Of a DNA stretch of 64,000 nt, positions 22,187 to 33,295 are shown one piece after another (the first letter of the stretch is position 1; each line of letters opens with the position of its first letter). The notes below the pieces were generated by a model. It had not been told where the DNA came from. It made no database searches and worked only from the letters and a program-made list of their open reading frames with translations. This DNA is from Stromatinia cepivora (taxonomy: Eukaryota; Ascomycota; Leotiomycetes; Helotiales; Sclerotiniaceae): NCBI GenBank assembly GCA_014898415.1, contig RCTD01000006.1:806001-870000 (forward strand), read 5' to 3'. Both the position numbers and the translations under genes were made by a program.

Positions 22187-24352
22187 TCATGCAGAAGCGT
22201 AACTGCACAAGTCCTCCATTAACTTAACTGCATCCACTGTACCTTGAGATCTTCTCGACTTCTTAGAACTTGGGCTCTCGCCATCATTCTCTTTTCGTGG
22301 GTTTCTCTCCCATAAACGCATTTCTTCTTGGCACTCCCTTTCCCACAAGCTCAGCTCCCTTCTTGTAATTTTGTCCTTGAAAATGGGACTTTGTCCAGTC
22401 TCCCCCCGACGATGTTGTTCTCCTATCCCAAATTTTAAGGTCTCCAACACTTCTGTATGTTCAATCAACTCTTTCCTAGCCCGATAGTCATTCTCAGTCG
22501 CAGTCTCAAAACACCAGTCTCTCTCAAGCTCCGCTCGTTGTCTGGTTGCATCAGCAATGCGGGCAGTGAGATAATTAATATGCGAAGCGCTATCAGTGGT
22601 ATGAGGGCACAGAAGACGTCCCTCAACCCTTTCATCACTTGGGGTTTTCGCGACCATGATTCCCGGTCCATCTTTCCATTGCCTCAACAAATGATCGCCA
22701 ACCATAGTATGTCGAAGTTCTTTGCTGGTAAGGTTGCTAGACTTGACAGCTCCATGTCTAGCCTCTAACCATTCTTCTACACTTGCTTTCCAGTTATCCA
22801 ACTCTGCGTCAATCCAGTCGCAGTCTTTCTCATAATCATTGTGTCCGCTATAACCCTTCACCAATATGCGTTTTTCTCCGTCCCAAAACCATTCAAAAAT
22901 GTTCATTTCCTTCGCCATGTTCTGCCACGATGACCACATGACCGTCAAAATGTTATCTGCGGCAGTCTTTTGGTCTATGAGGCGCTTCCTAATCAAGGAG
23001 AATTTATGGGTCAGATTGCCATAGACTTGACCCATCGAGAACTCCCGAATCACTCCATCACTCATCGTCCATCTAACTTGTTGTGGCCATTCATATTTCG
23101 CTTTATCTCTTTCCTCTTCGTTAAGTCTATGATACCAACTGAAATCCATCGGCTTCGGAGGTGCCAATCGGACATATGTTGTACATGGCGTCTCGTCATT
23201 CGGATCGTCAGTTAAAAGTCCATTAATATCAGAACCCCACAATGGCCGTTGTCGTGGTGGTAAGGTGAAAATGCTAGCCGAACCTCCAATCCAATCCGGG
23301 CCGTCCCAATCGACAGGACTGAATTTGACATCAAGAACTTCTTGAATCACCCTATGCATAGCCTCGTCATTCAACGGTCCATCCATCAGCGGCTGACGAT
23401 ACCCTTCTTCCTCCTTGCTATCAATAACGAGCTGCTCCACGTTCCGAAACGCAATCTCCATATCCACCCCGCTCTCTACCGCCTTCCCCATTTTCTCATA
23501 TTCCTTCAACAACTTAAACGTACTAATATTTTTTTTCTCAGCCGCCATCACAGCATCCCTCCCCTTCCCCAATATCTTCTTCACCTTCTCCATACCCTTA
23601 TCCATCCCCAAACTACATATCCAACGCTTCGCTCCCGCCTTTTCCCACTCCCCTCTTACTTCATAGACACGCATATCCACTCCCGAAGCTCGAAACGCAT
23701 CATACATACGCATCGCATACAAACCCACAAACGTCGTGGCGCATCGTTCTCCATAAGTCGTGACTGTGAACAAGGGATCATTGGCAAGCGGAAGAACACC
23801 TGGTGGCATATAAGTATGACCAAGAGGAAAACTAGCATCTTCAACTTCATAAGAGTTTGCCTCGGATGAAGACGAAGAAGATAAAGCTGCATTAGCAACC
23901 TGTTGTTTCGGTTTCGTCGCATGATTAACTTGTGGTGCTTTTAATCTCGCCGCATACTCAGCTCTTCGTTGCTGCAATACTTGCTCGGAAACAATTCCCT
24001 CCAGCATTTTCTCATATCCATCCACCTGTGCCGCTATCGCCGCGATCTTTCTCTGAGATTCCTCCATGAAATCCGCGGCAGCAGCAGCAGAAGAAGAAGA
24101 AGCAGCGGGAGCAAGCAGTTTCCCAACCGGACGTTTCGCCGACTTAGGTGGTATAGATAAAGGCGCAGGCACCAAATCCTCGTTCGGATTCGGAGGCGTG
24201 CCTATAATACCTGCTTCCAGAGCATACTCGTAGCACTTAGCTAATGGTGAACCAGGTGGTTGAGGAGGAAAGTTACTGCCGCCGAATGCTGCAAAAGTCG
24301 CGCAGCCTCTGCAGTTTGATGGACAGTGTCGTACGGGTTTAGATAGCGACAT
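22187..24352 (-). CDS. Orphan 721-aa protein with N-terminal cysteine cluster
   Basis: One uninterrupted frame of 721 codons from ATG at 24352 to TGA at 22187, unusual in a region where neighbours have introns. The N-terminus carries Cys10, Cys14 and Cys17 (CPSNCRGC) and Cys40, then a proline/alanine/serine-rich linker. A coiled-coil-like segment lies near residues 95-135 and a Trp-rich central part includes MWSSWQNMAKEMNIFEWFW. A charged helical C-terminal third ends near a basic SSKKSRRSQ that could act as a nuclear signal. I do not recognise a family. Codon use and length argue for a real gene, probably intracellular since there is no signal peptide or membrane segment. Confidence 0.8.
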   Translation of the reverse strand: MSLSKPVRHCPSNCRGCATFAAFGGSNFPPQPPGSPLAKCYEYALEAGIIGTPPNPNEDLVPAPLSIPPKSAKRPVGKLLAPAASSSSAAAAADFMEESQRKIAAIAAQVDGYEKMLEGIVSEQVLQQRRAEYAARLKAPQVNHATKPKQQVANAALSSSSSSEANSYEVEDASFPLGHTYMPPGVLPLANDPLFTVTTYGERCATTFVGLYAMRMYDAFRASGVDMRVYEVRGEWEKAGAKRWICSLGMDKGMEKVKKILGKGRDAVMAAEKKNISTFKLLKEYEKMGKAVESGVDMEIAFRNVEQLVIDSKEEEGYRQPLMDGPLNDEAMHRVIQEVLDVKFSPVDWDGPDWIGGSASIFTLPPRQRPLWGSDINGLLTDDPNDETPCTTYVRLAPPKPMDFSWYHRLNEEERDKAKYEWPQQVRWTMSDGVIREFSMGQVYGNLTHKFSLIRKRLIDQKTAADNILTVMWSSWQNMAKEMNIFEWFWDGEKRILVKGYSGHNDYEKDCDWIDAELDNWKASVEEWLEARHGAVKSSNLTSKELRHTMVGDHLLRQWKDGPGIMVAKTPSDERVEGRLLCPHTTDSASHINYLTARIADATRQRAELERDWCFETATENDYRARKELIEHTEVLETLKFGIGEQHRRGETGQSPIFKDKITRRELSLWERECQEEMRLWERNPRKENDGESPSSKKSRRSQGTVDAVKLMEDLCSYASA

Positions 24353-25218
24353 GGTGTAGATATTGTTTATTGTTTTGGATGGAAGATGTTGTTATTTAAT
24401 TTAAGTTGATAGAGATCGATGGAGCTATGTATTTGAATTGTTGATTGTTGTGGTTTTGTATGTGTTTATGATGTCGGATGGATCGATGGTTGATGGTGTT
24501 GTACTGTAGTCGATAACTCAAGATCAAGCAACTGACTTATCACGAGGCTATCCAATGACAAATATCAAACTCATTTTACCTATTGACTTGTAATATCAGA
24601 CGAGAAAGTGAAGTGAAATGGTTCTATTTACTGCCGCGGTTCTCGTGTTGAAGCAATGCTTGAGATCTGAAGCCATCACATTATATTTACCGACATACAA
24701 AACAAACTTTGATAGGTTGATGGACCAACTCTCTCAACCTAGATTGATTTTCAACTAAGCCAAGATGGAGCGTCGTTGTCTCATACGTCTACGTTTTATG
24801 GCAGATTCAAATCCAACCAGTACCTCATGTCGGATCACGTAGGAGAAAAAAGTGCCTCAATACCACCCATTCAACGAAACAAATTCCACACGCGTCACAA
24901 ATTATTAGAATTGATAATGAGTACATCAGGAGTTTTATTTTTATACCAGTATATGTGGTTAATCAATTGACCCATCCTAGGGATCTAATCCAGGAGATAA
25001 CTTCCCGGTACCATACGCAACGCTTAAACTACCAACAAACACTTCCTTCCAAAACATGAACCGCCCAAATAATTGGCGAATGATCAAGGTACAAATGATC
25101 CAAAGTACAAAGAAGGTGGAGATCCAGGAAGATATCCCAAACTACTTCCAGATATCTAATTTCCTTGACACACCTCTGCACCTTCAGCACCGAAAAGAAA
25201 TTCGTCCGAAAAGATGTG
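24353..25218. other. Intergenic between the orphan gene promoter and the NCS-1 3' end
   Basis: Contains the likely promoter of the 721-aa gene. No further ORF with protein-like character and no structured repeat is seen. Confidence 0.5.
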
Positions 25219-26457
25219 CTAGACAAGACCGTCGTAGAGCGAAAGGGCGGATACAATTGTCTCATCACGTTTGCTCCCTTCTTTGAATTCCTCCATATCC
25301 AGACTACCATTCTCATCTTTGTCCATCATGCGGAAGATCTTTTTGACTCGCTTCTCAGGGGTGTCTTCGTCAGGTGGAAGCTTGACCATGGAGCCAACCT
25401 ATATAAATGCTAGTCAATACTTATACACTTCAAAATGATCGTAAGAGACGGAGGAATTGAAAGAAGCTCCTAGAGCTACAGCAGCACAAGTCATACAGAC
25501 AAGTATTGATGAAAGTCCAGCTTGTGAGGATATCTGGTGCGTCGTTCGCTACGAAGCTTGCAGAACACCACCTGCGCATGCCCAGTTCGAATATGGGCAC
25601 CAAAAGAACCCACGTGACCATCAAGATAGGAGGTTGAAGGGTACTCACCATCTTGTAAATTGCCTCTACAATCGCTAACATCTCTTCATAGCTGATCTTT
25701 CCATCTCCGTCAATATCATAGAGCTGGAACGCCCAATCTAGTTTATCCTCCATCTTTCCTCGACTGGTGACACTTAGGGCGCAGATAAACTCTTTAAAAT
25801 CGATCGAACCTGATTTGTCACTATCGAAAACGTTGAATACATAGTCTGCAAAAGATGATGGATCTCCAAATGGAAAGAACTGTCGGTAAATCTTTTGAAA
25901 TTCCTCCTTGGTGAGCATGCCCGATGGGCAGTCCTTCAAGAAACCTAGAAAGACCACATTATTAGGTAGTCATTCAGTAAGAGCGAGTACTTTCATGCAC
26001 ACCTTTATACCATTGTTGCAATTCCTTCTTATCAAAGTGGGTGGATTTCTGGAGTTCGGTGATTTGCTCCGCTGAGAGCTTCGATTGACTAGGTTTGATA
26101 AGTCAGCCCGTCTGCCAGCGCTCAGACTGTATCATATGAGATATTTATCATATCCTTCGACCAAGTTGTTGGAGGCGATTCAGTGATTTTGGCGTGAGCA
26201 ACATTCGATGCTGTGGTGATATTCTCCTCGCCCATCGTACATTTAACCAGACTGCTTCAACTTTGAAGTTTGAAGCCAAAAACTTTGTATTTTAATGGGC
26301 GGTAAGACTCGGAGTTTGGAATACCCTCGGAAAATGCGGTGCGCGCTGATGAGGTTTGTGCATTGCCTCGTGGCTTTCGGCGGTATTCATGTTGTGCAAG
26401 CTGCGCTGGATGTCCCGGGAGACGTAAAGAGAAATCTGGTACTCACGATTTACCCAT
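25219..26457 (-). CDS. NCS1: Neuronal calcium sensor 1 / frequenin-type EF-hand protein
   Basis: Exons 26457-26447, 26088-26003, 25944-25649 and 25398-25219 (11+86+296+180 nt) give 190 aa, the family's standard length. The start MGKSQSKLS carries the N-myristoylation signal and comes from an 11-nt first exon (donor GTGAGT). Introns of 358, 58 and 250 nt follow. EF1 is degenerate ([13 protein letters not shown]), as in the family; EF2 [15 protein letters not shown]3 [13 protein letters not shown] and EF4 [13 protein letters not shown] have intact calcium ligands. In yeasts NCS-1 (Frq1) activates the phosphatidylinositol 4-kinase Pik1 at the Golgi, and in fission yeast it acts in calcium tolerance. 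The two long introns are odd beside the usual ~55 nt. Confidence 0.94.
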
Positions 26458-28111
26458 CTTCTAAATATTATGGATATTACTTTAGAGTGCCGGTTGGGAA
26501 GATAGATCTGGCGCAAAGTGAGAGCGCGGCTCTTGACAAAGATCTGAATGCCCGAGTATCCACTGAGAGAACGTACAGATGTCAGCGATTTGGTTTCGAG
26601 TAGTAACGAACGACGACTCCGCTTCTCCTTATGAGAATCTGCTTGTCTGGTTGACATACCTTAGTTTATCCTAACGTATGCGGAGGAATTTCTGAAATAT
26701 GATTATCGAAATTGAAGAGAGAAAGTTGTAAGGTGTTGGTTGTTGCAGTGTGATTCGAATAGATTTGTAGAATCTCCGTGGGGTAGGAATTGGGCCTAGA
26801 TGGATAAAATGAACGGGTCTTTGCTTGGCTGACTTTGTGGGTCTTCGTTTCGTCGAGTAATTGTTTTGAATTCACTTGGGACTTTCACATGTAGTGATGA
26901 AGATGGAAGAAGATACTATACGGAAATTGTCGAGGTCAAAGAGGTATGTCGCAAGTGAGTTTTGGGAATTGGTTCTTGAAGTGAAGTGAGGCGATCGTTG
27001 ACATTTTGCAGGTAAGGAGTTAGGCTGGGGCTGTGCATTTAGCATTTATTCGCTTGCACACTAACAAATTGTACAGCAGCATGCGACATGCGAAATAAAA
27101 CCGCTAGCAAAGCATGTCTGGGAGATCATTTATTAATTTTTTTAAACCTGATTGAGATGTTGAAGAATGTTATGAGACTTTTTTATTCTATATATTTGAT
27201 TGTCGACTTCCGATTTAAATATCAATAATATTCACATTATCTTTGATATCATTGATTTATGTCGTACATCGCGTGGACAAGCTGGACAGGTACAACCAAA
27301 GTGCCTAGTATAAATCAACTTCGCTTTGCATGAATGAGTTTTTGAGCTGCTGATTATTAGGTAGTCAAGATTGAGCCTCATCATCCTTCTCTTTTTATCG
27401 GAATTTATATCTCGAAGAATCAACATTATGATAAACCGGGTAGGGCTGAGGACTGCAATTCAGAAGAGAGCGAAAGTCCTCATTGGTATATGGCTCTCTC
27501 AGAAACTCGAGCATGACATTATATGACAACCTCTGAAGGTAATAGGTCCATAATCACAAGAGTACGTTATTGTTTATCTCCTAGTAAAGTTATGGTTTGA
27601 CGCCTTTTATCAGGAGATGCTGAAGTATACAGTATTACATTGTTTTGTAAAGTGCAGGATAGGCCATTGTATTGGTACAACACGAACATTCGCCCACTCC
27701 TTGGCAAGAGGAGGCTGAGGTCTTGTCTATCATGAATTATATCTTATTTTGAAGTTTTGTGGCAGGTCATAGAACAAACGATGTATTCCATGAGACAATA
27801 CTGTGTAAGATTAGTTTCTGAGACATCTTAGTAACTAAAAGTTTCTTGTCTGGGAATCCCTCGGAAGTTGCAACGTAGTGCTGACATGCAGGGACAGCAC
27901 TGATGCATAAATTGACATCACATCATCACTTATGGGAACAAGTGCCATGGGGAAAGTGTACAAGTATGGGATTTAGGGAGTGGTGTTTCTTGGCATATCT
28001 CAAAAGCTCGAATTGTTACTATCAACGCCGTTCATTACCCTTGTTACTGGATCCAAACTGCTGGATCCCTATTTCAATTATCTCGTCCCATCATAATTTT
28101 GGCTTTTTTAT
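26458..28111. other. Intergenic, about 1.65 kb, no gene seen
   Basis: Upstream of NCS-1 and downstream of the omega-like GST. Short open frames here have no protein-like features. No repeat stands out. Confidence 0.5.
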
Positions 28112-29089
28112 TCAAGCTGCTCTAAGCTTCTTGTATCTTTCCAGTGATTTCTGTGCTGTGGCTTCCTCGTCCCAGATATAGGTGACACTCTTCTCTTTGC
28201 TTACGGCATTCGCCCATTTCCAAAAGGCCGGAGCTTTTTCTTCTAGAGTCAAAAAGCTCTTAGGTAACAAGCCATCATATTTGGAGAATGCCACAAGTCG
28301 GAGCAGAAATGATCCAACTTGAACCTATGAAACCCATTAGTATATGGTAACAATGTCAAAGAAATTGGCACCTACTTCAACAAATGTCAATTTTTCCGAG
28401 CCTCCAAAGAATGGGGCTGCATTCTGAACCAAAGGCTCAATCTCCTTTACTATCGCATCTATAGCATTGGTTGCAGCTTGCTCTCTTTCCTCCAATGTTT
28501 TCCCTACTCCTGCCTTGACGACGTGTGGAGAAACCTTCGAGAAATAGGTTTCAATGAAGAAGTTGTATCTGGCACGTTGCAATGCACCACCTTCTTCGCG
28601 GCTGGTTTTCTCTAAGTGGGAAGGATGAGCATCTACCAAGAACTGAGAAATGACTCCAGATTCAGTGAGGATCTCTCCATTGTAAGAGAGAGCAGGCACG
28701 AGACCTCGAGGGTTGATTGCCAGATACTCCGGTGTACGTGGAACACTAAGGTCGATGATGACAGTTTCAAATTCCAGCCCAAGCTCAGCAAGAGCTATCT
28801 GAGAGCGATGAGCCCAAGGGCATTGATACGAAGTATACAGAGTGATCTTTGGAGCAGGATGAGAGCCCATTTTGAGTTCAACAATTGTTGATTCTCCGTC
28901 TGGTGTATCGTGTGTATGAAGGCTGATCTGAAAGTCAGGTGGGAGGGCTGGGGTCACGACTAATTCGGCGTCTAAAGATCCTATAGAAAGTGTAAGGATG
29001 GGATATTTATTGAGGAAAACAAAAGGTTCTGAGATTGGGGAATACGTACCTTTTATATGCCACTCTTTTTTCTCAGATTCTTCGGACAT
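28112..29089 (-). CDS. Glutathione S-transferase, omega-like (Cys active site)
   Basis: Exons 29089-29050, 28980-28376 and 28324-28112 (40+605+213 nt) give 285 aa. Intron 1 is 69 nt with no stop and divisible by three, so retention would insert 23 residues; intron 2 is 51 nt (GTAGGT..TAG). After a ~55-residue extension the thioredoxin-like domain reads ITLYTSYQCPWAHRSQIALAE. Cys67 sits in the CPWAHR motif of omega-class and related GSTs, which favour thiol transfer and dehydroascorbate-type reductions over conjugation. NPRGLVPALSYNGEILTESG is the glutathione-binding block. The helical C-terminal domain ends in LERYKKLRAA. Cytosolic by absence of targeting signals. It is divergent from the zinc transporter, sharing about 0.9 kb of promoter region. 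Confidence 0.88.
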
Positions 29090-30006
29090 GTTATATTGTC
29101 CACAGTCTCTTTAATAAGGGTTTAAGAAATAATGCAATTTGATTCGAGGTCAAGTAAGGAGGGTTTATAATATCCCCTCATTTTGTCAATAACTCGGCGA
29201 AATTGCACAATCGGATTTCTAAACTTTCGAATGACGAGATAATTACGGCTGTCAAAGAAGACTTGAGTAGAAATGTCATAAGTACCGAGCTGCCGAGTAG
29301 GTTACCGTAATGAAGGGGTTTGGAGATGGTGGGTAAACTTGCAACGTTCTACCCTCTCCACTCCCTTCACAGATTTCAACGAAAACAACCCAACCACAAA
29401 TCAACATTGTTAGGAATCTCATGTACCTATGTATTCCATCAATTTGGTGGATATTATATCAGGTATTACAATGGCAACTCCCGACGGTTACCAAGTTACC
29501 GTCTGGCGGTTACCGTTCCAGCTACTATCAATTTTCATCAATTTCCCCTCTTTACCAAGCACTTTTAAAGCTTCGCTTTCCCAATTCAACTGTACAGACA
29601 TGTTTTGTAACTCGTTAACTGGTACCTACATCAGACCAGATAAAGTCCGGTGCCATGTTATCCAGACAACTTTCCAAGAACCAGATAGCACAGAGCCGTC
29701 AATGCAATTTCCCGTTAGCCTTGTGATGGCAGCCATACATCGTTACATGATCAACTGCCTTTCTCGTCCTTCTTCGCGTCGTTATGGGGGGTTGTCAAGT
29801 GTAACTACCCATGCCTAGACGCTTGCTGTGAAGTACTGTATCGTCACAATCATATGAAGCTATTATGGGTGACGGGTAGAAAACTTTCAACGCTTCGGAG
29901 AAATATTTGACAGCTCACTGCATATCTGGTTTGCTTTTTGACTCAACCATCTGCCTCGATTTTGCAAAAATAATTTTCTGGTTCATAAGTTTGTTTGAAA
30001 AGAAAA
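29090..30006. promoter_or_regulatory. Shared upstream region of omega-like GST and zinc transporter
   Basis: A 917-bp divergent intergenic region. The motif GGTTACC/GTTACCG recurs several times (for example about 29300 and 29488-29515). ORFs inside are short and featureless. No specific binding site can be named with confidence. Confidence 0.4.
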
Positions 30007-31540
30007 ATGGCGTTATCTAAAGCTCAAAGATTGACCATTGTCATCTGTATATCGACGTCGTTCTTTCTGGCTGAGTTATCAAGTATGTTAATAATGAATA
30101 TCCATCTCGGTTTCGACAGCGGAAGCTAAATTGTGTGACTATAGTTGGTTTCTATACGAAATCCCTTGCATTGGTAGCGGATGCCTTTCACTATGTATGT
30201 TCCTCCCGATCATCTAGCAAACTGTTTGCCCTTCCTTCGCCTATGTTTGATCAACTTCCTACTCCGTTCCTGTGGGACTTCATCTAAAGGACCCAGCTCA
30301 ATGATTTGATCGGCTTCATAGTCGCTTTGGCTGCCTTGAGAGTAAGTGATCTGTTGACCATCTTCCCGCTTCTGGGCCGAAATTGACGATGTGCCGCAGG
30401 TATCCCAACGTCCTGACTCTCCCGATTCCCTCTCGTTCGGTTGGCAACGCGCACAACTGCTAGGTGCTTTCTTTAATGGTTGCTTTTTGCTTGCTCTAGG
30501 CGTCAGCATAGCATTGCAATCTATCGACCGCTTCGTATATCTAGAGAGTATGATTCTCCAAGCACTCGAAATTTCAAATCTAAATATTTTTCATACACAG
30601 GAGTCAAGAACCCCAAATTAATGCTCATCATCGGCTGCGCCGGGCTCACTTTAAACATTATCAGTGCGGTCTTCCTACACGGCATGTGAACATTCTAAAG
30701 CCGTATCGGCCTCTGCTAACATTTATTAAGACCATGACCACCATGGGCATCACCACGGGCATGATCATAATCATGGTGACAGATCCATTCCCAGTACCGT
30801 TGACATCGAACAAATGAGCTCTGACACTCTATGTGCCACCACGATTTGCATGTCCACCTCGGATACCTCCAAGAATATCAAAGAAGATCGTCACAAAGGT
30901 CATCGCCATATGATTCAGCCATCGAAAGACGAAAGTGAGCCTCGAGATTTAGCTCATCTCGCTGTGATGCTGCATGTTATCATGGATGCCATAAACAATA
31001 TAGGGGTAATCATAGCTGCTTTGGTTATCTGGCGTACCAAATATGGTGGCAGATTTTATGCAGATCCAGGAGTGAGCATGGGTATTTCAATGATGCTAAT
31101 CTTCTCTTCCTTTCCAATAAGTATGTGGCCCCCGTGCCGTCATCCCTCGTTTTTCAAACCCTACTATGCTAACCGTTCAAAAAGTCAAAAATGCCGGTGC
31201 AATAATGCTACAATCCGCCCCACCCAGCATAAATCTCAAAAATGTTAAGCACGATATTGGAAATATTCCCGGCGTCCTATCGATCCATGAGCTACACGTA
31301 TGGAGTTTATGCCAGAGGAAAACAGTCGCCTCTGCCCATATTGTTACGATTGAGACGGACATCAAAGCATTCATGAAGCAAGCCAAGCTAATTAGGGAAT
31401 GTTTGCATGCTTACGGTATTCATAGTGTAACGCTACAGGCTGAAGCATCAAACGGAGTAATCATGACTGGAGCTGGTGCGGACGAGAAATGTCAGATGGT
31501 TTGCGGAAGTCTTTGTGAGGAATTAGCCTGCTGTTCATGA
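30007..31540 (+). CDS. ZRC1: CDF-family zinc transporter (Zrc1/Cot1-like)
   Basis: Seven exons, 30007-30082, 30145-30194, 30297-30341, 30400-30547, 30601-30681, 30731-31120 and 31185-31540, total 1146 nt, 381 aa. Intron 5 (30682-30730) starts GCATGT, a GC-AG intron, with branch site GCTAAC; the other introns are GT-AG. Cation diffusion facilitator hallmarks are present: His41-x3-Asp45 in TM2 (ADAFHYLND), His215-x3-Asp219 in TM5 (HVIMDAINNIGVI), and a histidine-rich loop after TM4 (HDHHGHHHGHDHNHGD). The cytosolic C-terminal domain has SIHELHVWSL. In yeast these proteins exchange Zn2+ (or Co2+) for protons into the vacuole. The C-terminus carries extra cysteines (CQMVCGSLCEELACC) that may bind metal. 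Confidence 0.93.
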
Positions 31541-32017
31541 GTGTAGCAGCATGTTACCACTATCGAAGGTTTTTGTACCTATGGAAGGTTCCTTTTGCCC
31601 CAGATTGAAATGAGGATACATACCAATCTCTCGTTCTAGTAACGATATCTCCACACTCAATGTAAACTAAGTAATAAAGTTACGTTTTACCTTCATATGT
31701 CATATTGGGCTGAAGAGTGGTGTTCTCATCGTTTCATCGTCCCATCTTTGACAAAACTTCGGATGAAACGATCGTGCGAACCAGTTTTGCGAACCAGTTG
31801 TACAGATGAGATTGAAACAATTGATGTGACTGATTTGCACCCTATGATCCGCCCTACATGCGACATTATTCTTCCAACTCAGGCAAACGTACTTATCGCC
31901 ATGTGCCTACCCCACAATTTTTCGATAAGAAAGTCTCATGAATTTCCCCTCCAATTTTTTTCTCCCCAATTCCTGCACCATTCTCAACGCCATACCCAAC
32001 CACCGCCGCTACTCAAA
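31541..32017. other. Intergenic / 5' region of CNS1
   Basis: The frame of CNS1 stays open back to 31697, but this part reads unlike the conserved protein. I treat it as leader plus promoter. Confidence 0.5.
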
Positions 32018-33295
32018 ATGAAGATCGAAGAAAGCTCCGATAATGCGCCTACATCCGCTCCCGCTCCAATACCAGGCCAAGACTTTGACTTCCTAGCCCA
32101 AGCCATGTCCTCCGCCTTCCCCGACTTTGCCCCCTCCAACCCCTCCGACCCCTCCTCCACTACCCCCTCACTTCCCCCTTCCCTCGCCTCACTGCGCGAT
32201 AAATCTGGCCCCGAGATTCTCAAATCCCTAAACTCCACTCCCTTATTCATGACCGAACTAGAAGAAAACAACGAATTAGAAGCTTTCAAAGCACTAGCCT
32301 ACGAAGGCACACCTTTAGAAGTTGCGACGAATTTCAAGGAGCAGGGAAATGATAGTTTTAAGGAGAAGAGGCTGGCTGATGCAAAGGAGTTTTATACTAA
32401 GGGAGTGAATATTTTGTTAGCTGAGGTTAGAAGGAGGCAGAGAGGGGAGAAGAGAGAGGGTGATGTGCCTGAGGAGGGGGAGGATGAGGTGGTTGAGGAG
32501 GATGAGGTGGTTGAGGAGGTTAAGGTGTTAGAGGTGCTGCTTGTGAATCGGGCGATGGCTCATTTGGGACTGAAGAATTATAGGAGCTGTATCCTAGATT
32601 GCGGGGCGGTGTTGAGGATCAATAATAAGAATACCAAGGCGTTTTATAGGAGTGCGAAAGCGTTATTGGCTTTGGGGAGGATAAAGGAGGCGGATGATGC
32701 ATGCGCGAGGGGGCTAAAGTTAGCAGGAGAAGATAAGGCATTGCTAGCTTTGACTGGAGAGATTTTGAAGAAGAATGAGGAAATTGGGGTGAAGAGGAAG
32801 AAGGAGGTTGAACGATTGGTGAGGGAGAAAAATGAAGAGAGGATATTAAAGACATCGTTGGCGGCGAGGGAAATCGCATTACGAATGACGGATAAACCAC
32901 CGGAAATGGAGGACGCGAAGATTGAATTAGTGCCCGATGCATTGGATCCGATCAATTCGACATTATCCTTCCCAGTTCTTTTACTATACCCTCTTGCAGC
33001 AGAATCGGATTTCATAAAGTCGTTCAATGAGATGGATACTGTTGGACAGCATTTGGAATATATATTACCATTACCGTGGGATATCAAAGGAGAATATAGA
33101 GATGAGAAAGTGGTGGATTGTTATGTGGAGAAGAAAAAGGGCTCCTTGATTAAGGTGGGAAGAAAAGTTACTCTGTTGAAGGTTTTGAGTGGTGGGGAAG
33201 TGGTGGATGGGGTTGTGAGTATATATGTGGTGCCGAAGCAGAAGGCAGCGGGGTGGATAGAAGAGTGGAAAAGGAAAAATGTAACAGTGAAGTAA
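32018..33295 (+). CDS. CNS1: Hsp90 co-chaperone Cns1 (TTC4-like TPR protein)
   Basis: A single exon of 425 aa from ATG 32018 (context CAAAATG). An earlier in-frame ATG at 31697 would add 107 poorly conserved residues. The N-terminal half has LEENNELEAFKALAYEGTP and the TPR start NFKEQGNDSFKEKRLADAKE, followed by VNRAMAHLGLKNYRSCILDC and KAFYRSAKALLALGRIKEAD, three TPR motifs of the Hsp90/Hsp70 clamp type. The C-terminal domain has DTVGQHLEYILPLPWD and GWIEEWKRKN, matching the Cns1/TTC4 wheel domain. In yeast Cns1 is essential and supports Hsp90 clients and eEF2 folding. Between TPR helices 1 and 2 is an acidic insert (about 150-172) encoded by a tandem 18-bp repeat. Confidence 0.92.
   Translation: MKIEESSDNAPTSAPAPIPGQDFDFLAQAMSSAFPDFAPSNPSDPSSTTPSLPPSLASLRDKSGPEILKSLNSTPLFMTELEENNELEAFKALAYEGTPLEVATNFKEQGNDSFKEKRLADAKEFYTKGVNILLAEVRRRQRGEKREGDVPEEGEDEVVEEDEVVEEVKVLEVLLVNRAMAHLGLKNYRSCILDCGAVLRINNKNTKAFYRSAKALLALGRIKEADDACARGLKLAGEDKALLALTGEILKKNEEIGVKRKKEVERLVREKNEERILKTSLAAREIALRMTDKPPEMEDAKIELVPDALDPINSTLSFPVLLLYPLAAESDFIKSFNEMDTVGQHLEYILPLPWDIKGEYRDEKVVDCYVEKKKGSLIKVGRKVTLLKVLSGGEVVDGVVSIYVVPKQKAAGWIEEWKRKNVTVK

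Noticed and set aside
26150..26234. Alternative NCS-1 start ([14 protein letters not shown]) at 26234
   Set aside because: It is followed by in-frame stops before exon 2 and does not give the MGKS myristoylation start; the 26457 ATG splices in frame.
31697..32017. 107-residue N-terminal extension of CNS1 from an upstream in-frame ATG
   Set aside because: The extension lacks the conserved character of the family, and ATG 32018 has better context (CAAAATG) and yields a normal length.
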